Shown: positions 56,048-64,000 of the stretch, piece by piece
How positions within the stretch are numbered: the stretch's first letter is position 1
How the letters are laid out: each line of letters begins with the position of its first letter
Assembly (NCBI GenBank): GCA_947041165.1
Contig: CAMRCY010000005.1
Location: 1 to 64,000, forward strand
Reading direction: 5' to 3'
DNA from: an uncultured Deferribacteraceae bacterium
GTDB lineage: Bacteria; Chrysiogenota; Deferribacteres; Deferribacterales; Mucispirillaceae
DNA length: 64,000 nucleotides
Notes under the pieces: model-generated
The model's input: the letters and a program-made list of their open reading frames with translations, nothing else
Told to the model about the DNA's origin: nothing
Database searches by the model: none
Position numbers and translations under genes: made by a program

Positions 56048-57096
56048 CCCAATATTTTTACAAGTGGTAATTTTGATTTTAGTTTATCTATCACTTCGCA
56101 AATCTTACTATCATTTCTGTGTCCATCTATATCTACAAAAAATAGATATTCCCACGCTATGCGTTTTGATGGACGGGACTCAATCTTACTCATATTGACA
56201 CCCACTTCATTAAAAACTTCTAAGGCACTATATAAAGTTCCTGACTGATGCATTACTGAAAACATCATAGATGTCTTATCCTCGCTCGTAGGCTCAACCA
56301 TATCTTTACCGATTATTAAAAACCTTGTAAGGTTTGATGATGAATCTTGTATAGATCTCTCAACAACTTTTAGATTATAAATAACCTCGCAAAGTTTAGA
56401 GCCTATCGCAGCCACACTCTTATCACCTTGTGCTTTTAAGGCTGCCTTAGATGTTGAGTCTATCTCATAGATATCTACATTTGGAAAATTTTTATCAATA
56501 TAATCTCTGCACTGTGCCAACGCTTGTGGGTGTGAATAGATACTCTTAATATCACTCTTATCACCTGTCATTGATAGTAGGTTATGATTTATCTCAACTA
56601 AAATTTCACCGACGATATTTACATCAGACTCAACAAATAAATCTATCGAATGATTTACAACACCTTCAACAGAATTCTCGATAGGTATAATCCCATAATT
56701 GAACCAACCTCTTTCAACACCCTGAAAAACATCTGCGATTTTATCAGTTGGCATAAGTTTAGCCGATGAACCAAAATGTTTTAATGCCGCAAGATTAGAG
56801 AATGTCCCTTCAGGTCCTAAATAGCCTATCTTCAAGTGATCTTCAAGTGATAATGATGCAGAAATAATCTCACGAAAAATAGGACGAATTGCAGATGTTG
56901 GAAACGCTCTTCCTTTATTTCTCTCCGTTAATCTCTCATAAATAGAACTCTCTCTTGATGGTACCCATACCGGAGAGTTACTACCTTTTTTAATATTGCC
57001 TACCGACTTAACATGTTCTGCTCTCTCATTTAAAAGATCAAGAATTTTGTCGTCTATCGCATCAATCATATTTCTATATTTATCTAATGAACTCAT
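56020..57096 (-). CDS. pheA: Chorismate mutase-prephenate dehydratase
   Basis: 358 aa, the fused bifunctional type. The AroQ chorismate mutase helices come first (MIDAIDDKILDLLNERAEHV, about 1-85), then the prephenate dehydratase lobes (IGYLGPEGTFSNLAALKHFG, IIPIENSVEGVVNHSIDLF, SNLTRFLIIGKD), then a C-terminal ACT domain (KTSMMFSVMHQSGTLYSALE, IESRPSKR) for phenylalanine feedback. It makes phenylpyruvate. It is likely the first gene of the aromatic operon. Confidence 0.96.
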   Translation of the reverse strand: MSSLDKYRNMIDAIDDKILDLLNERAEHVKSVGNIKKGSNSPVWVPSRESSIYERLTERNKGRAFPTSAIRPIFREIISASLSLEDHLKIGYLGPEGTFSNLAALKHFGSSAKLMPTDKIADVFQGVERGWFNYGIIPIENSVEGVVNHSIDLFVESDVNIVGEILVEINHNLLSMTGDKSDIKSIYSHPQALAQCRDYIDKNFPNVDIYEIDSTSKAALKAQGDKSVAAIGSKLCEVIYNLKVVERSIQDSSSNLTRFLIIGKDMVEPTSEDKTSMMFSVMHQSGTLYSALEVFNEVGVNMSKIESRPSKRIAWEYLFFVDIDGHRNDSKICEVIDKLKSKLPLVKILGSYPKGILE

Positions 57097-57204
57097 CTGT
57101 CAATATTAACAGATATTTAATTCATTTTCAATATTTAAGATTGTAAAAAGATAAAAGAAAATGTAGGATACATTCATAAATATTATTATTTGGGATAGGA
57201 ATTA

Positions 57205-57990
57205 ATGGATAAAAAGAAAATTGGCTATAAACTAGTCATGATAATCGACAAGAAAGAGAGAGAATATATGGTTCAACTGAAACCTAAGGCAAGATTCTCG
57301 ACAACTCATGGTTTTATTGAACACGATCTTATAGCTGAACTTTTTGATGGCGATACTATAATGAGTAGTATGAGCCACACCTACAGAATTTATACACCAA
57401 CGTATATTAACTATGTGATGAATATTAAACGACAAGCACAAATAATATACCCTAAAGATGCAGCCGCAATGCTGATGTGGGGAGATGTTGTTGCTGGACA
57501 AAAAGTTTTAGAATCAGGTGTCGGACAAGGTGCATTATCGATCGCAATACTTAGAACCTTAGCTGGACAAGGAAGTTTGACTTCTTATGAAATTAGAGAT
57601 GATTTTGCTGAACAAGCTTCAAAAATTATTGAAACTTATTTCTGTGAAAAAGTTCCGAACCATACAATTGAAGTTCGTGATATTTATGAAGGGATCGACG
57701 GAGTATACGATAGAGTTTTATTAGATCTTCCTGAGCCTTGGCATATAATTAAACATTTTAAAGACTCGCTTGCAAACGGTGGAATAGTTGTTGCATATCT
57801 TCCAACTGTGCCACAAGTTGTTAAATATGTTGAAGAATTAAAAGAATCTGGAATGTTTTTTAATATCGATACATCAGAACTTATTAGAAGACCTTGGAAT
57901 ATTGAAGGACAATCTGTAAGACCTGCAACTTGGATATATAACCACTCTGCATTTCTGATCGTTGCTAGAAAAGTTACTAACTCATTTTAA
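57205..57990 (+). CDS. trmI: tRNA (adenine-58-N1)-methyltransferase
   Basis: 261 aa. A beta-rich N-terminal domain (VMIIDKKEREYMVQLKP, then FSTTHGFIEHDLIA) and a SAM domain with QIIYPKDAAAMLMWGDVVAG, VLESGVGQGALSIAILRTLA and VLLDLPEPW. It makes m1A58 in tRNA, usually as a tetramer. AGGA lies 5-6 nt before the ATG. It is divergent from pheA. Confidence 0.93.
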   Translation: MDKKKIGYKLVMIIDKKEREYMVQLKPKARFSTTHGFIEHDLIAELFDGDTIMSSMSHTYRIYTPTYINYVMNIKRQAQIIYPKDAAAMLMWGDVVAGQKVLESGVGQGALSIAILRTLAGQGSLTSYEIRDDFAEQASKIIETYFCEKVPNHTIEVRDIYEGIDGVYDRVLLDLPEPWHIIKHFKDSLANGGIVVAYLPTVPQVVKYVEELKESGMFFNIDTSELIRRPWNIEGQSVRPATWIYNHSAFLIVARKVTNSF

Positions 57991-58006
57991 TTAATTAGAT
58001 TAAATA

Positions 58007-58049
58007 ATAGTGGTAGATTTTGAAATTAAACCTGCCACTATATTAATTT
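58007..58049 (+). terminator. Terminator after trmI
   Basis: ATAGTGG-TAGATTT (58007-58020) pairs with AAACCTGCCACTAT (58028-58041) with one wobble and one mismatch, then a T-rich stretch. Confidence 0.65.
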
Positions 58050-58083
58050 TAAACACCTAATTATAAGAACTTATCTGCAACAC

Positions 58084-58160
58084 TTAATCGTAAAACTGCC
58101 GTAAAAATTAATCGTGAAAGTTTATCCACAACTATTAATCCACAAAAATTAATCGTGAAA
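58084..58160. repeat. Short degenerate repeats of aattaatcgtgaaa type
   Basis: aaaaattaatcgtgaaa occurs at about 58105 and 58144, with cttaatcgtaaaa near 58085 and attaatccacaaaa near 58133. The block lies before the S4-protein stop. Confidence 0.65.
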
Positions 58161-58180
58161 CAAACTGTCGCAAAACCTAT

Positions 58181-58456
58181 CTATACATCATGCACACTTT
58201 TACTCTTATAATCCAATAACTTTATATAATCATCTAAACTATCTTTCTTGATACTGTTTGATTTTGGAATATCTAACACCTCTAACTCTTTTGAAAAATT
58301 CCAAAAATCTAAAAGGATCTTATCACCAACTTTAACATTATATGATGCTTTAACTTTTCTGCCATCAACAGATATAGTTCCTTCGGTTGCAGCTTCATTT
58401 GCAACAGTTCTACGCTTTATCAGTTGAGTGACTTTCATAAACTTATCTAATCGCAT
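58181..58456 (-). CDS. S4-domain RNA-binding protein (Hsp15/RqcP-like)
   Basis: 91 aa. The S4 domain is MRLDKFMKVTQLIKRRTVAN, EAATEGTISVDGRKVKASYN and VKVGDKILL. Such small proteins bind stalled 50S-tRNA or rRNA (HslR, RqcP). Length fits a single S4 domain with a about 25-residue tail. It lies 69 bp downstream of the SurA-like gene on the same strand. Confidence 0.85.
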   Translation of the reverse strand: MRLDKFMKVTQLIKRRTVANEAATEGTISVDGRKVKASYNVKVGDKILLDFWNFSKELEVLDIPKSNSIKKDSLDDYIKLLDYKSKSVHDV

Positions 58457-58525
58457 ATTGTTTTCTCTTCACCTTAATATCTATAAATCTGCTACAAAAT
58501 ATAAATATGGTTTTTAAACCTTAAT

Positions 58526-59461
58526 CTATTTTCTAATTATTACTGTTGACTCTCTACTTCTTTCTAACCAGTTTTTAAACACTAAGTTAAATTGTTTCTC
58601 CATAGCTTTTTCTGTGAGTGCAGCTCTTGTTTCATCACTGAAATTATATTTACCTTCCTTACTGACAAGATAGAATACACCCCATTTATTATTGATTTCA
58701 AATATTTCAGATATACTATCAACTTCAATTTCTTTTAATGCACCTTGCATCTCTTCACTTAAAAGCTCGTAATCCATGAACCCCATATAGCCACCATCAG
58801 AAGATGTTGCATCTGTTGAAAACTCTTTAGCTAACTCACTAAAATTATCGCCTGATTTAAATTGTTTAACAACTTTTGTAATATCTTTCTTACTGTCCAT
58901 CAATATAATTCTTACTTCATATCTATCATATAAATTATAATCATCTGGATTAGAGTTTACTATATCAATTAAATCTTTATTCACAACTATTATCTTAGGC
59001 ATTAATATCTGGTTTCTAACTCGTGAACTTAAAATCTCATTGCGTAACTGATATCTATATTTAGCCATCGTTAATCCCTCTTCTGAAAGAGATTTTTCTA
59101 GCTTATCTAATGTTAATTCGTTACGTGTGATAATCTCTAATATAACCTGATCAACTTCCATGTCGGATACAACTATACCCTCTCTTGATGCAGCAATCTC
59201 TACCACATATTGATCGATTAAATAAGTTACAACCTGTGAGATATACTCATTCATTGTAGATGTTCTAAGTTCTTCATCTTCAATATTAAGAATTTGTGTG
59301 TACTGTTTCTCATCTAAATTACGTGCATCGTAATCAGTGATAATCTTATTACCTACATGAGCCAATATTGTGTTAATTCTTTCTGCTTTTAATATATTTG
59401 GAGTAGTTATCAAGATTAAAAGAATTAACAATCTCAACATCTGCTTTCTCATATAATTCAT
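58526..59461 (-). CDS. SurA-like periplasmic peptidyl-prolyl isomerase
   Basis: 311 aa. The signal peptide starts MNYMRKQMLRLLILLILI. A SurA N-terminal helical region (LDEKQYTQILNIEDEELRTS, YRYQLRNEILSSRVRNQI) is followed by one parvulin domain (VRIILMDSKKDITKVVKQFK, FSTDATSSDGGYMGFMDYEL). It chaperones outer-membrane proteins. GAGGTG 7 nt before the ATG at 59461 supports this start, which lies inside the preceding chaperone gene and overlaps it by 89 bp in another frame. Confidence 0.88.
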   Translation of the reverse strand: MNYMRKQMLRLLILLILITTPNILKAERINTILAHVGNKIITDYDARNLDEKQYTQILNIEDEELRTSTMNEYISQVVTYLIDQYVVEIAASREGIVVSDMEVDQVILEIITRNELTLDKLEKSLSEEGLTMAKYRYQLRNEILSSRVRNQILMPKIIVVNKDLIDIVNSNPDDYNLYDRYEVRIILMDSKKDITKVVKQFKSGDNFSELAKEFSTDATSSDGGYMGFMDYELLSEEMQGALKEIEVDSISEIFEINNKWGVFYLVSKEGKYNFSDETRAALTEKAMEKQFNLVFKNWLERSRESTVIIRK

Positions 59462-60374
59462 CTACATACACCTCTAATCTATCTTGTTTTTTTCTTTGCT
59501 CAATAAACTCAATTATTTTTGGTTTAACTGTCACTAAGCGTTGTCTTCCGCCTGACTTAAACTCGCTTACATAAAAAATGTGATAACCACCAGTTTCTGA
59601 TTTTAAAATCTTGCTATATTTATTAACCTTTAGTTTAAACACTGTATCAAATATATCTGAAACATCATTATCTTTTTCAATAAATCCGATATCACCACCA
59701 TCAACTGCATCTGGTGAATCTGAAAACCTTTCTGCAACCTCACTAAAGGCAAAACCCTTAGCTAACTCTGCATACGCTTTCTCTATCTTTGCTAAATCAG
59801 CAGAATAAATATGGCTCACATGTGCTTTGTTTGGAGTTGTAAACTGTGCACGATTACTATTATAATAAGCTAATATCTCATTCTCAGTAACCGTTAAATT
59901 GTCTTTAGATATCTCGCTTATTAACGCCTCTATCTTCGACATATTATTAATATTTTTTATCATAGCAACATTGTCTGTATAATAAGAATCAGTGCCGATC
60001 TTTAAATCATACGCACCCTCAGGGGTACGAAGACTGTTTAATGACCTGTCTAACTCGGTATCAAAAAAAACAATCTCTAATCTGTTCGCTTCATTTAAAA
60101 GCAGATTATACTCAACAAACTTATCTACTAAAAAATTTAAAACTTCTGCATTTGAATATGATATTTCATCCATCTCGTTTATTGTAAGTTTACTAAATTC
60201 ATATATATCTTTCTCGGAATACTTTTTACCCGATATCATCAACACAGGAGAATCAACATATATATCCTCGACATTTATTTTCTTATCAACTGCAAGATTA
60301 TTTGATTTCTCACAACCATACAATGATGTAAGCAACGATACGAAAATAAATAAAACTGAAAAATATCTAAACAT
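59373..60374 (-). CDS. Parvulin-type peptidyl-prolyl isomerase lipoprotein
   Basis: 333 aa. An N-terminal lipoprotein signal ends in the lipobox LYGC (Cys21). A SurA-type helical region precedes a parvulin domain: KAHVSHIYSADLAKIEKAYA, FSDSPDAVDGGDIGFIEKDN and GYHIFYVSEFKSGG. A PrsA-like role in folding exported proteins is likely. It follows mfd by 32 bp. Its last 29 codons also carry the start and signal peptide of the next gene in another frame. Confidence 0.87.
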   Translation of the reverse strand: MFRYFSVLFIFVSLLTSLYGCEKSNNLAVDKKINVEDIYVDSPVLMISGKKYSEKDIYEFSKLTINEMDEISYSNAEVLNFLVDKFVEYNLLLNEANRLEIVFFDTELDRSLNSLRTPEGAYDLKIGTDSYYTDNVAMIKNINNMSKIEALISEISKDNLTVTENEILAYYNSNRAQFTTPNKAHVSHIYSADLAKIEKAYAELAKGFAFSEVAERFSDSPDAVDGGDIGFIEKDNDVSDIFDTVFKLKVNKYSKILKSETGGYHIFYVSEFKSGGRQRLVTVKPKIIEFIEQRKKQDRLEVYVDELYEKADVEIVNSFNLDNYSKYIKSRKN

Positions 60375-60406
60375 AAATTTATATTAACTCCTTTACTTGA
60401 TAACGA

Positions 60407-63400
60407 TTACGATAAAATTTCACCACTATATAAATTAATAAAAATATCCATTAATTGTCTAATACAGTTATCACCGACAACCGATAAATCTAATTCATAC
60501 TCAGATTTAAATCTATACTTCATATTAGCAGTATTTAATTTATTTACAAGATTTTCATAAGAAACTTTTGTGTCTTTTGAAAATATAATCTTACCACTCC
60601 TCTCACCTATACTAATCTTCACTACACCCAATTTTGATGCTATCGTTTTGATAAGCATTATATTTGACAGGTTAATAACTTCAAGTGGTAGCTCGCCGTA
60701 ACTTTCTACAAGCTCACGAAGAAGATTTGAAATAGATAATGGATCATCATATAACGAAAACTGCCTATAATAATCAAACCTTATTCTAGGGTTTTCTATA
60801 TACGATACTGGTATAAAATATGGTAGCTGAGAAAGAATTTCACAATCTGTCAAATCCTCCATCCCAGAACTTCCTTTAAGCTCGTTCACTGCATCATCAA
60901 TCATCTTAACATAAAGTTCGTAACCGATTTTCACAACAAATCCTGACTGATCTGCACCTAATATATCGCCTGCTCCACGCAACTGTAAATCATACATCGC
61001 AATCTTGAAACCACTACCCAAATCTGATAACTGCTCAACTATCGTTAATCGCTTACGTGCGATCTCTGTTAATGATGCGAAATTTTCTATAAGTAAATAA
61101 CAGTAACCTCGTTCTGTCGATCTTCCAACTCTACCCTTTAATTGGTATAACTGTGATAAACCAAATGAACCCGCTTTATTTATTATTATAGTATTAACAT
61201 TCGGAATATCTATACCGTTCTCAATTATCGTCGTTGATATTAATATATCTATTTCACCTAAATAAAACAGTTGTAAAAGTTTTTCTAACTCACTACTATT
61301 CATCTGTCCATGAGCTATGGCAATTGTCGCCTCTGGTACAATCGCTTTTATTTTATCGTGGATAGAAATTATATCAGATATTCTATTATGAAGAAAAAAT
61401 ACCTGTCCATCTCGTTTCAACTCTTTAATAATCGCCTCTTTAACATCATCATAATTATTTATGATAGACACAATTACTGGCAATCTATGCTCAGGTGGAG
61501 TTTCTATAATACTAATATCTCGTATGCCCGATAACGACAACTGTAAAGTTCTTGGGATAGGCGTTGCCGATAATGCTAAGGTATCAACATTACGTTTAAG
61601 TGCCGATAACTTCTCTTTATGGTTAACACCAAAACGCTGCTCTTCATCTATAACGAGCAATCCTAAATCTTTAAATATTACATCTTTTGATAGAAGTTTA
61701 TGTGTGCCGATTATTATATCAATCTCACCATCTGCTAACTTCTTATAAATTATCTTGATCTCTGCTGCCGATCTAAACCTTGATATATAATCAACATTTG
61801 CAGCAAGCCCGCCGAACCTATTTTTAAATGTATCGTAATGTTGTTTCGCTAAAATTGTTGTAGGCACAAGAACTGCTACCTGCTTATCCGATATCACAGC
61901 CTTGCACGCAGCACGCATAGCAACCTCTGTTTTGCCAAATCCAACATCGCCACATACTAATCTTTCCATAGGGATTTCAGATTCCATATCACTATAGATA
62001 TCCATGATAGCTGTCAACTGATCTTCAGTTTCATCGTACGGAAACGATCCCTCAAAATCAGATAGTATCACACCATCATCCATAAATGCATAACCTTTTT
62101 TAGCCTTGCGTTCTGCATATAATCTTAATAAATCGACTGCAACTTCTTTAGCTGATTTTTTTGCATGTTTCTTTAATTTTTGCCATGCAGATGTTTTTAA
62201 TGAATTTATTCTCGGTGCTGAATTTCCTACTCCTATATATTTCTGCATCATAGAAATAGATTGTAATGGTACATATAATCTATCATCACCATCGTAAACT
62301 ATCTCTAAAAAATCACCTTCAACTTCACCTAAAGTCATATGATTTAATCCACGATATACTCCTATACCATGATTGATATGAACAACATAATCGCCGTCTT
62401 CAAGATCAGATATTTTAGTGTTAAAAACATCTTTCTTCTTCTCTTTCTTTCGCTTGCGTTTAGCGTATCCAAAAATATCTAGATCTGTTACTAAAATAAT
62501 TTTGTTAACTGTATCTATAAATCCGCCAGATATAGGCTCTCTATAAATATATATATCTTGGTTATCAGTCAGCGACATGTCAGTTATAATGCTTACTGGA
62601 ATTTCATAATCTTTAATAAAATTTATAAAAAAATTGTAAAACTGTTCGCTATCAATACTAACTATAACTTTATATTGTTTATCTAAATACTCTTTTAATA
62701 TTTTTACAGCTTCTGCTAATGAACTATAAATATTAACTTTCTCATAGATAAATTTTGATATTAAACTACTATAATTTAACGACTCACTATTTACACCCGA
62801 TGAAACATCTGTTATCAAACTGTAATTACTAGTTGAAATTAATTTGTATGCTTCTGTATAATCTATAAAATTTCTTATAAGCTTGTGTGATAAACTATTG
62901 TCACCTAGTCTATCTTTGATACTGTACGATTCTCGCTCTAACGTTTCTCTAATATCTTGATCTAATATAAAAAACTCTGCGTCTTTAATATAATCAAATA
63001 TCGTACCGCTCTCAATTGATAGTAACGGTTGCAACCAATGTGATCCTGCAAACTTTCCAAAACTGCTTGCTCGCTCATTATATTTTTCATACTCTGATAA
63101 ACTTGATTGAAAATCTTCTGTTGATATTATCATCTCTGATGCTGGAAGTATTTTAAGCGTATCTATATCTTCTATCTTAGATTGAGCTTCATAATCGTAT
63201 GAATAAATTTTTTCTATCTCATCATCAAAATATTCTAACCTGATCGGGTTGTTATGTCCTGATGGAAAAATATCAAGTATGTCACCTCGAGTTGTGTACT
63301 CTCCGATACCTGAAACAAACTCAACACGGACATAACCTAATAAATCAAGCGAACTCTCAAAACTGCTTTGAGGGATAATGCTCAATTTTTTAATCGTTAC

Positions 63401-63685
63401 AACAGATGATGAAAATAGTTTAATTGATGGAACTTTTTTTAATATTGAGTATGGTGTTAAGATTGTTATATATTCATCTAGATTTATAAATTTATCTAAA
63501 GCTGATGCTCTCTTAGATAATATTTTAGGTAGAACTCTCGCCTCTTCAAACGGCTCTTGAGTCCATTCTGGAAAGTCTATAAATTTATCGAAACAGTTGA
63601 AAAGATTGACATCGGACGCAATAAGATCTGCTACCTTTTGATTAGGCACAATTATAACTGTTCGTTTACTCTTACTTCTTTTCAA
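60407..63685 (-). CDS. mfd: Transcription-repair coupling factor Mfd
   Basis: 1092 aa from the first standard start, TTG 63685. UvrB-like N-terminal part, then the RNA-polymerase-interaction domain (DLEDGDYVVHINHGIGVYRG), then the translocase: MERLVCGDVGFGKTEVAMRA (Walker A), LLVIDEEQRFGV, LSATPIPRTL, ENGIDIPNVNTIII, QLYQLKGRVGRS, and a TRG/D7 C-terminus. It removes stalled RNA polymerase and recruits UvrA. The frame and homology (SYHNAWGSSKV) continue 19 codons upstream to an ATA at 63742 with a good ribosome-binding site, so the real start is probably there. Confidence 0.95.
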   Translation of the reverse strand: MKRSKSKRTVIIVPNQKVADLIASDVNLFNCFDKFIDFPEWTQEPFEEARVLPKILSKRASALDKFINLDEYITILTPYSILKKVPSIKLFSSSVVTIKKLSIIPQSSFESSLDLLGYVRVEFVSGIGEYTTRGDILDIFPSGHNNPIRLEYFDDEIEKIYSYDYEAQSKIEDIDTLKILPASEMIISTEDFQSSLSEYEKYNERASSFGKFAGSHWLQPLLSIESGTIFDYIKDAEFFILDQDIRETLERESYSIKDRLGDNSLSHKLIRNFIDYTEAYKLISTSNYSLITDVSSGVNSESLNYSSLISKFIYEKVNIYSSLAEAVKILKEYLDKQYKVIVSIDSEQFYNFFINFIKDYEIPVSIITDMSLTDNQDIYIYREPISGGFIDTVNKIILVTDLDIFGYAKRKRKKEKKKDVFNTKISDLEDGDYVVHINHGIGVYRGLNHMTLGEVEGDFLEIVYDGDDRLYVPLQSISMMQKYIGVGNSAPRINSLKTSAWQKLKKHAKKSAKEVAVDLLRLYAERKAKKGYAFMDDGVILSDFEGSFPYDETEDQLTAIMDIYSDMESEIPMERLVCGDVGFGKTEVAMRAACKAVISDKQVAVLVPTTILAKQHYDTFKNRFGGLAANVDYISRFRSAAEIKIIYKKLADGEIDIIIGTHKLLSKDVIFKDLGLLVIDEEQRFGVNHKEKLSALKRNVDTLALSATPIPRTLQLSLSGIRDISIIETPPEHRLPVIVSIINNYDDVKEAIIKELKRDGQVFFLHNRISDIISIHDKIKAIVPEATIAIAHGQMNSSELEKLLQLFYLGEIDILISTTIIENGIDIPNVNTIIINKAGSFGLSQLYQLKGRVGRSTERGYCYLLIENFASLTEIARKRLTIVEQLSDLGSGFKIAMYDLQLRGAGDILGADQSGFVVKIGYELYVKMIDDAVNELKGSSGMEDLTDCEILSQLPYFIPVSYIENPRIRFDYYRQFSLYDDPLSISNLLRELVESYGELPLEVINLSNIMLIKTIASKLGVVKISIGERSGKIIFSKDTKVSYENLVNKLNTANMKYRFKSEYELDLSVVGDNCIRQLMDIFINLYSGEILS

Positions 63686-63738
63686 TACTTCAATAACTTT
63701 TGAAGAGCCCCAAGCGTTATGATAAGATTTAAGTAATG

Positions 63739-64000
63739 CTATTTTGAAAACCTTCCAAACATTATTTCATCAACTAAGCCACATATTATATGTGCAGCTA
63801 AAATATGGATCTCTTGAACTCGTGCTGTTATTTTGCTATCTGCTATAAAAATATTGTCACAGATACCTTTCATCTTGCCACCGTTACCACCTGTAAAACC
63901 GACAACTCTTGCACCTGTTTTTGCAGCCTTAGTTAAACCCCTAATCACATTTTCAGAATTTCCACTTGTTGAAAATCCCCATACGATATCGTTACTTGAT
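63739..64000 (-). CDS. gmhA: Phosphoheptose isomerase-like SIS protein, C-terminal part
   Basis: The gene continues beyond the right edge; only about the last 87 residues are visible. SSNDIVWGFSTSGNSEN is the SIS-domain sugar-phosphate-binding loop. ARVVGFTGGNGGKMKGICDN and EIHILAAHIICGLVDEIMFG fit GmhA, which converts sedoheptulose 7-phosphate to D-glycero-D-manno-heptose 7-phosphate for lipopolysaccharide. A DiaA-type protein is possible. Its stop TAG overlaps the putative AUA start of mfd. Confidence 0.85.
   Translation of the reverse strand, partial: SSNDIVWGFSTSGNSENVIRGLTKAAKTGARVVGFTGGNGGKMKGICDNIFIADSKITARVQEIHILAAHIICGLVDEIMFGRFSK

Noticed and set aside
58122-58130. TTATCCACA, a perfect DnaA box
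   Set aside because: It is a single box within short AT-rich repeats, with no further box cluster, dnaA, dnaN or skew change in view.

Overview
The window is about 64 kb of AT-rich bacterial chromosome (roughly 30% G+C by eye) from a Gram-negative organism with an outer membrane. Signs of this are a type II secretion secretin, SurA-like chaperones, a lipobox lipoprotein and a heptose-isomerase fragment. Menaquinone by the futalosine route (MqnE), sdhCDAB, CheZ/CheW and the order pheA-hisC-aroF-tyrA-aroA-cmk-ispH-rpsA-sppA fit Deferribacterota or a nearby deltaproteobacterial-type lineage. A host-associated Mucispirillum-like member is my best guess, but this is inference. I saw no rRNA, tRNA, CRISPR array, phage or intact insertion sequence.

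Layout. 0-5.4 kb (minus): chemotaxis CheW, CheZ, a repeat-rich membrane-anchored protein and a MinD-type ATPase. 5.8-11.8 kb (minus): DUF2062 protein, Lon, GalU, an unknown protein and MqnE. 11.8-17.3 kb (minus): gspCDEF. 17.4-21.2 kb (minus): a CPBP protease and sdhCDAB with a clear promoter and terminator. 22-26.9 kb: DUF2007 protein, SdhE, two unknown genes and CopA. 27-42.3 kb (mostly plus): a pseudo-receiver coupled to dnaE, thiD, a methyltransferase, a nitroreductase, rpmB (minus), a DUF1858 protein, trmB, an NfeD-type protease, a B12/radical SAM protein and two paralogous TPR proteins. 42.4-48.1 kb: a glycosyltransferase, a DUF493 protein, a beta-barrel protein, ComM and SppA. 48.2-57.1 kb (minus): rpsA-ispH-cmk-aroA-tyrA-aroF-hisC-pheA, which takes DAHP through to phenylalanine and tyrosine precursors. 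57.2-64 kb: TrmI, an S4 protein, two parvulin-type chaperones, Mfd and the end of GmhA.

The housekeeping genes are ordinary. What stands out is pervasive small-scale tandem duplication. Many intergenic gaps hold decayed tandem arrays, and in several cases (comM, DUF2062, pheA, a 314-aa unknown gene, probably hisC) the repeat unit is a copy of the edge of the neighbouring coding sequence. The same process appears inside proteins: heptads in CheZ, a repeated element in the CheW tail, duplications in the 633-aa protein and in the TrmB N-terminus.

Other notable points are an A10 tract at the cheW/cheZ junction where a -1 slip would fuse the two proteins, a terminator embedded in the CPBP coding sequence, an 89-bp out-of-frame overlap of two chaperone genes, and an mfd gene whose best-supported start is AUA.
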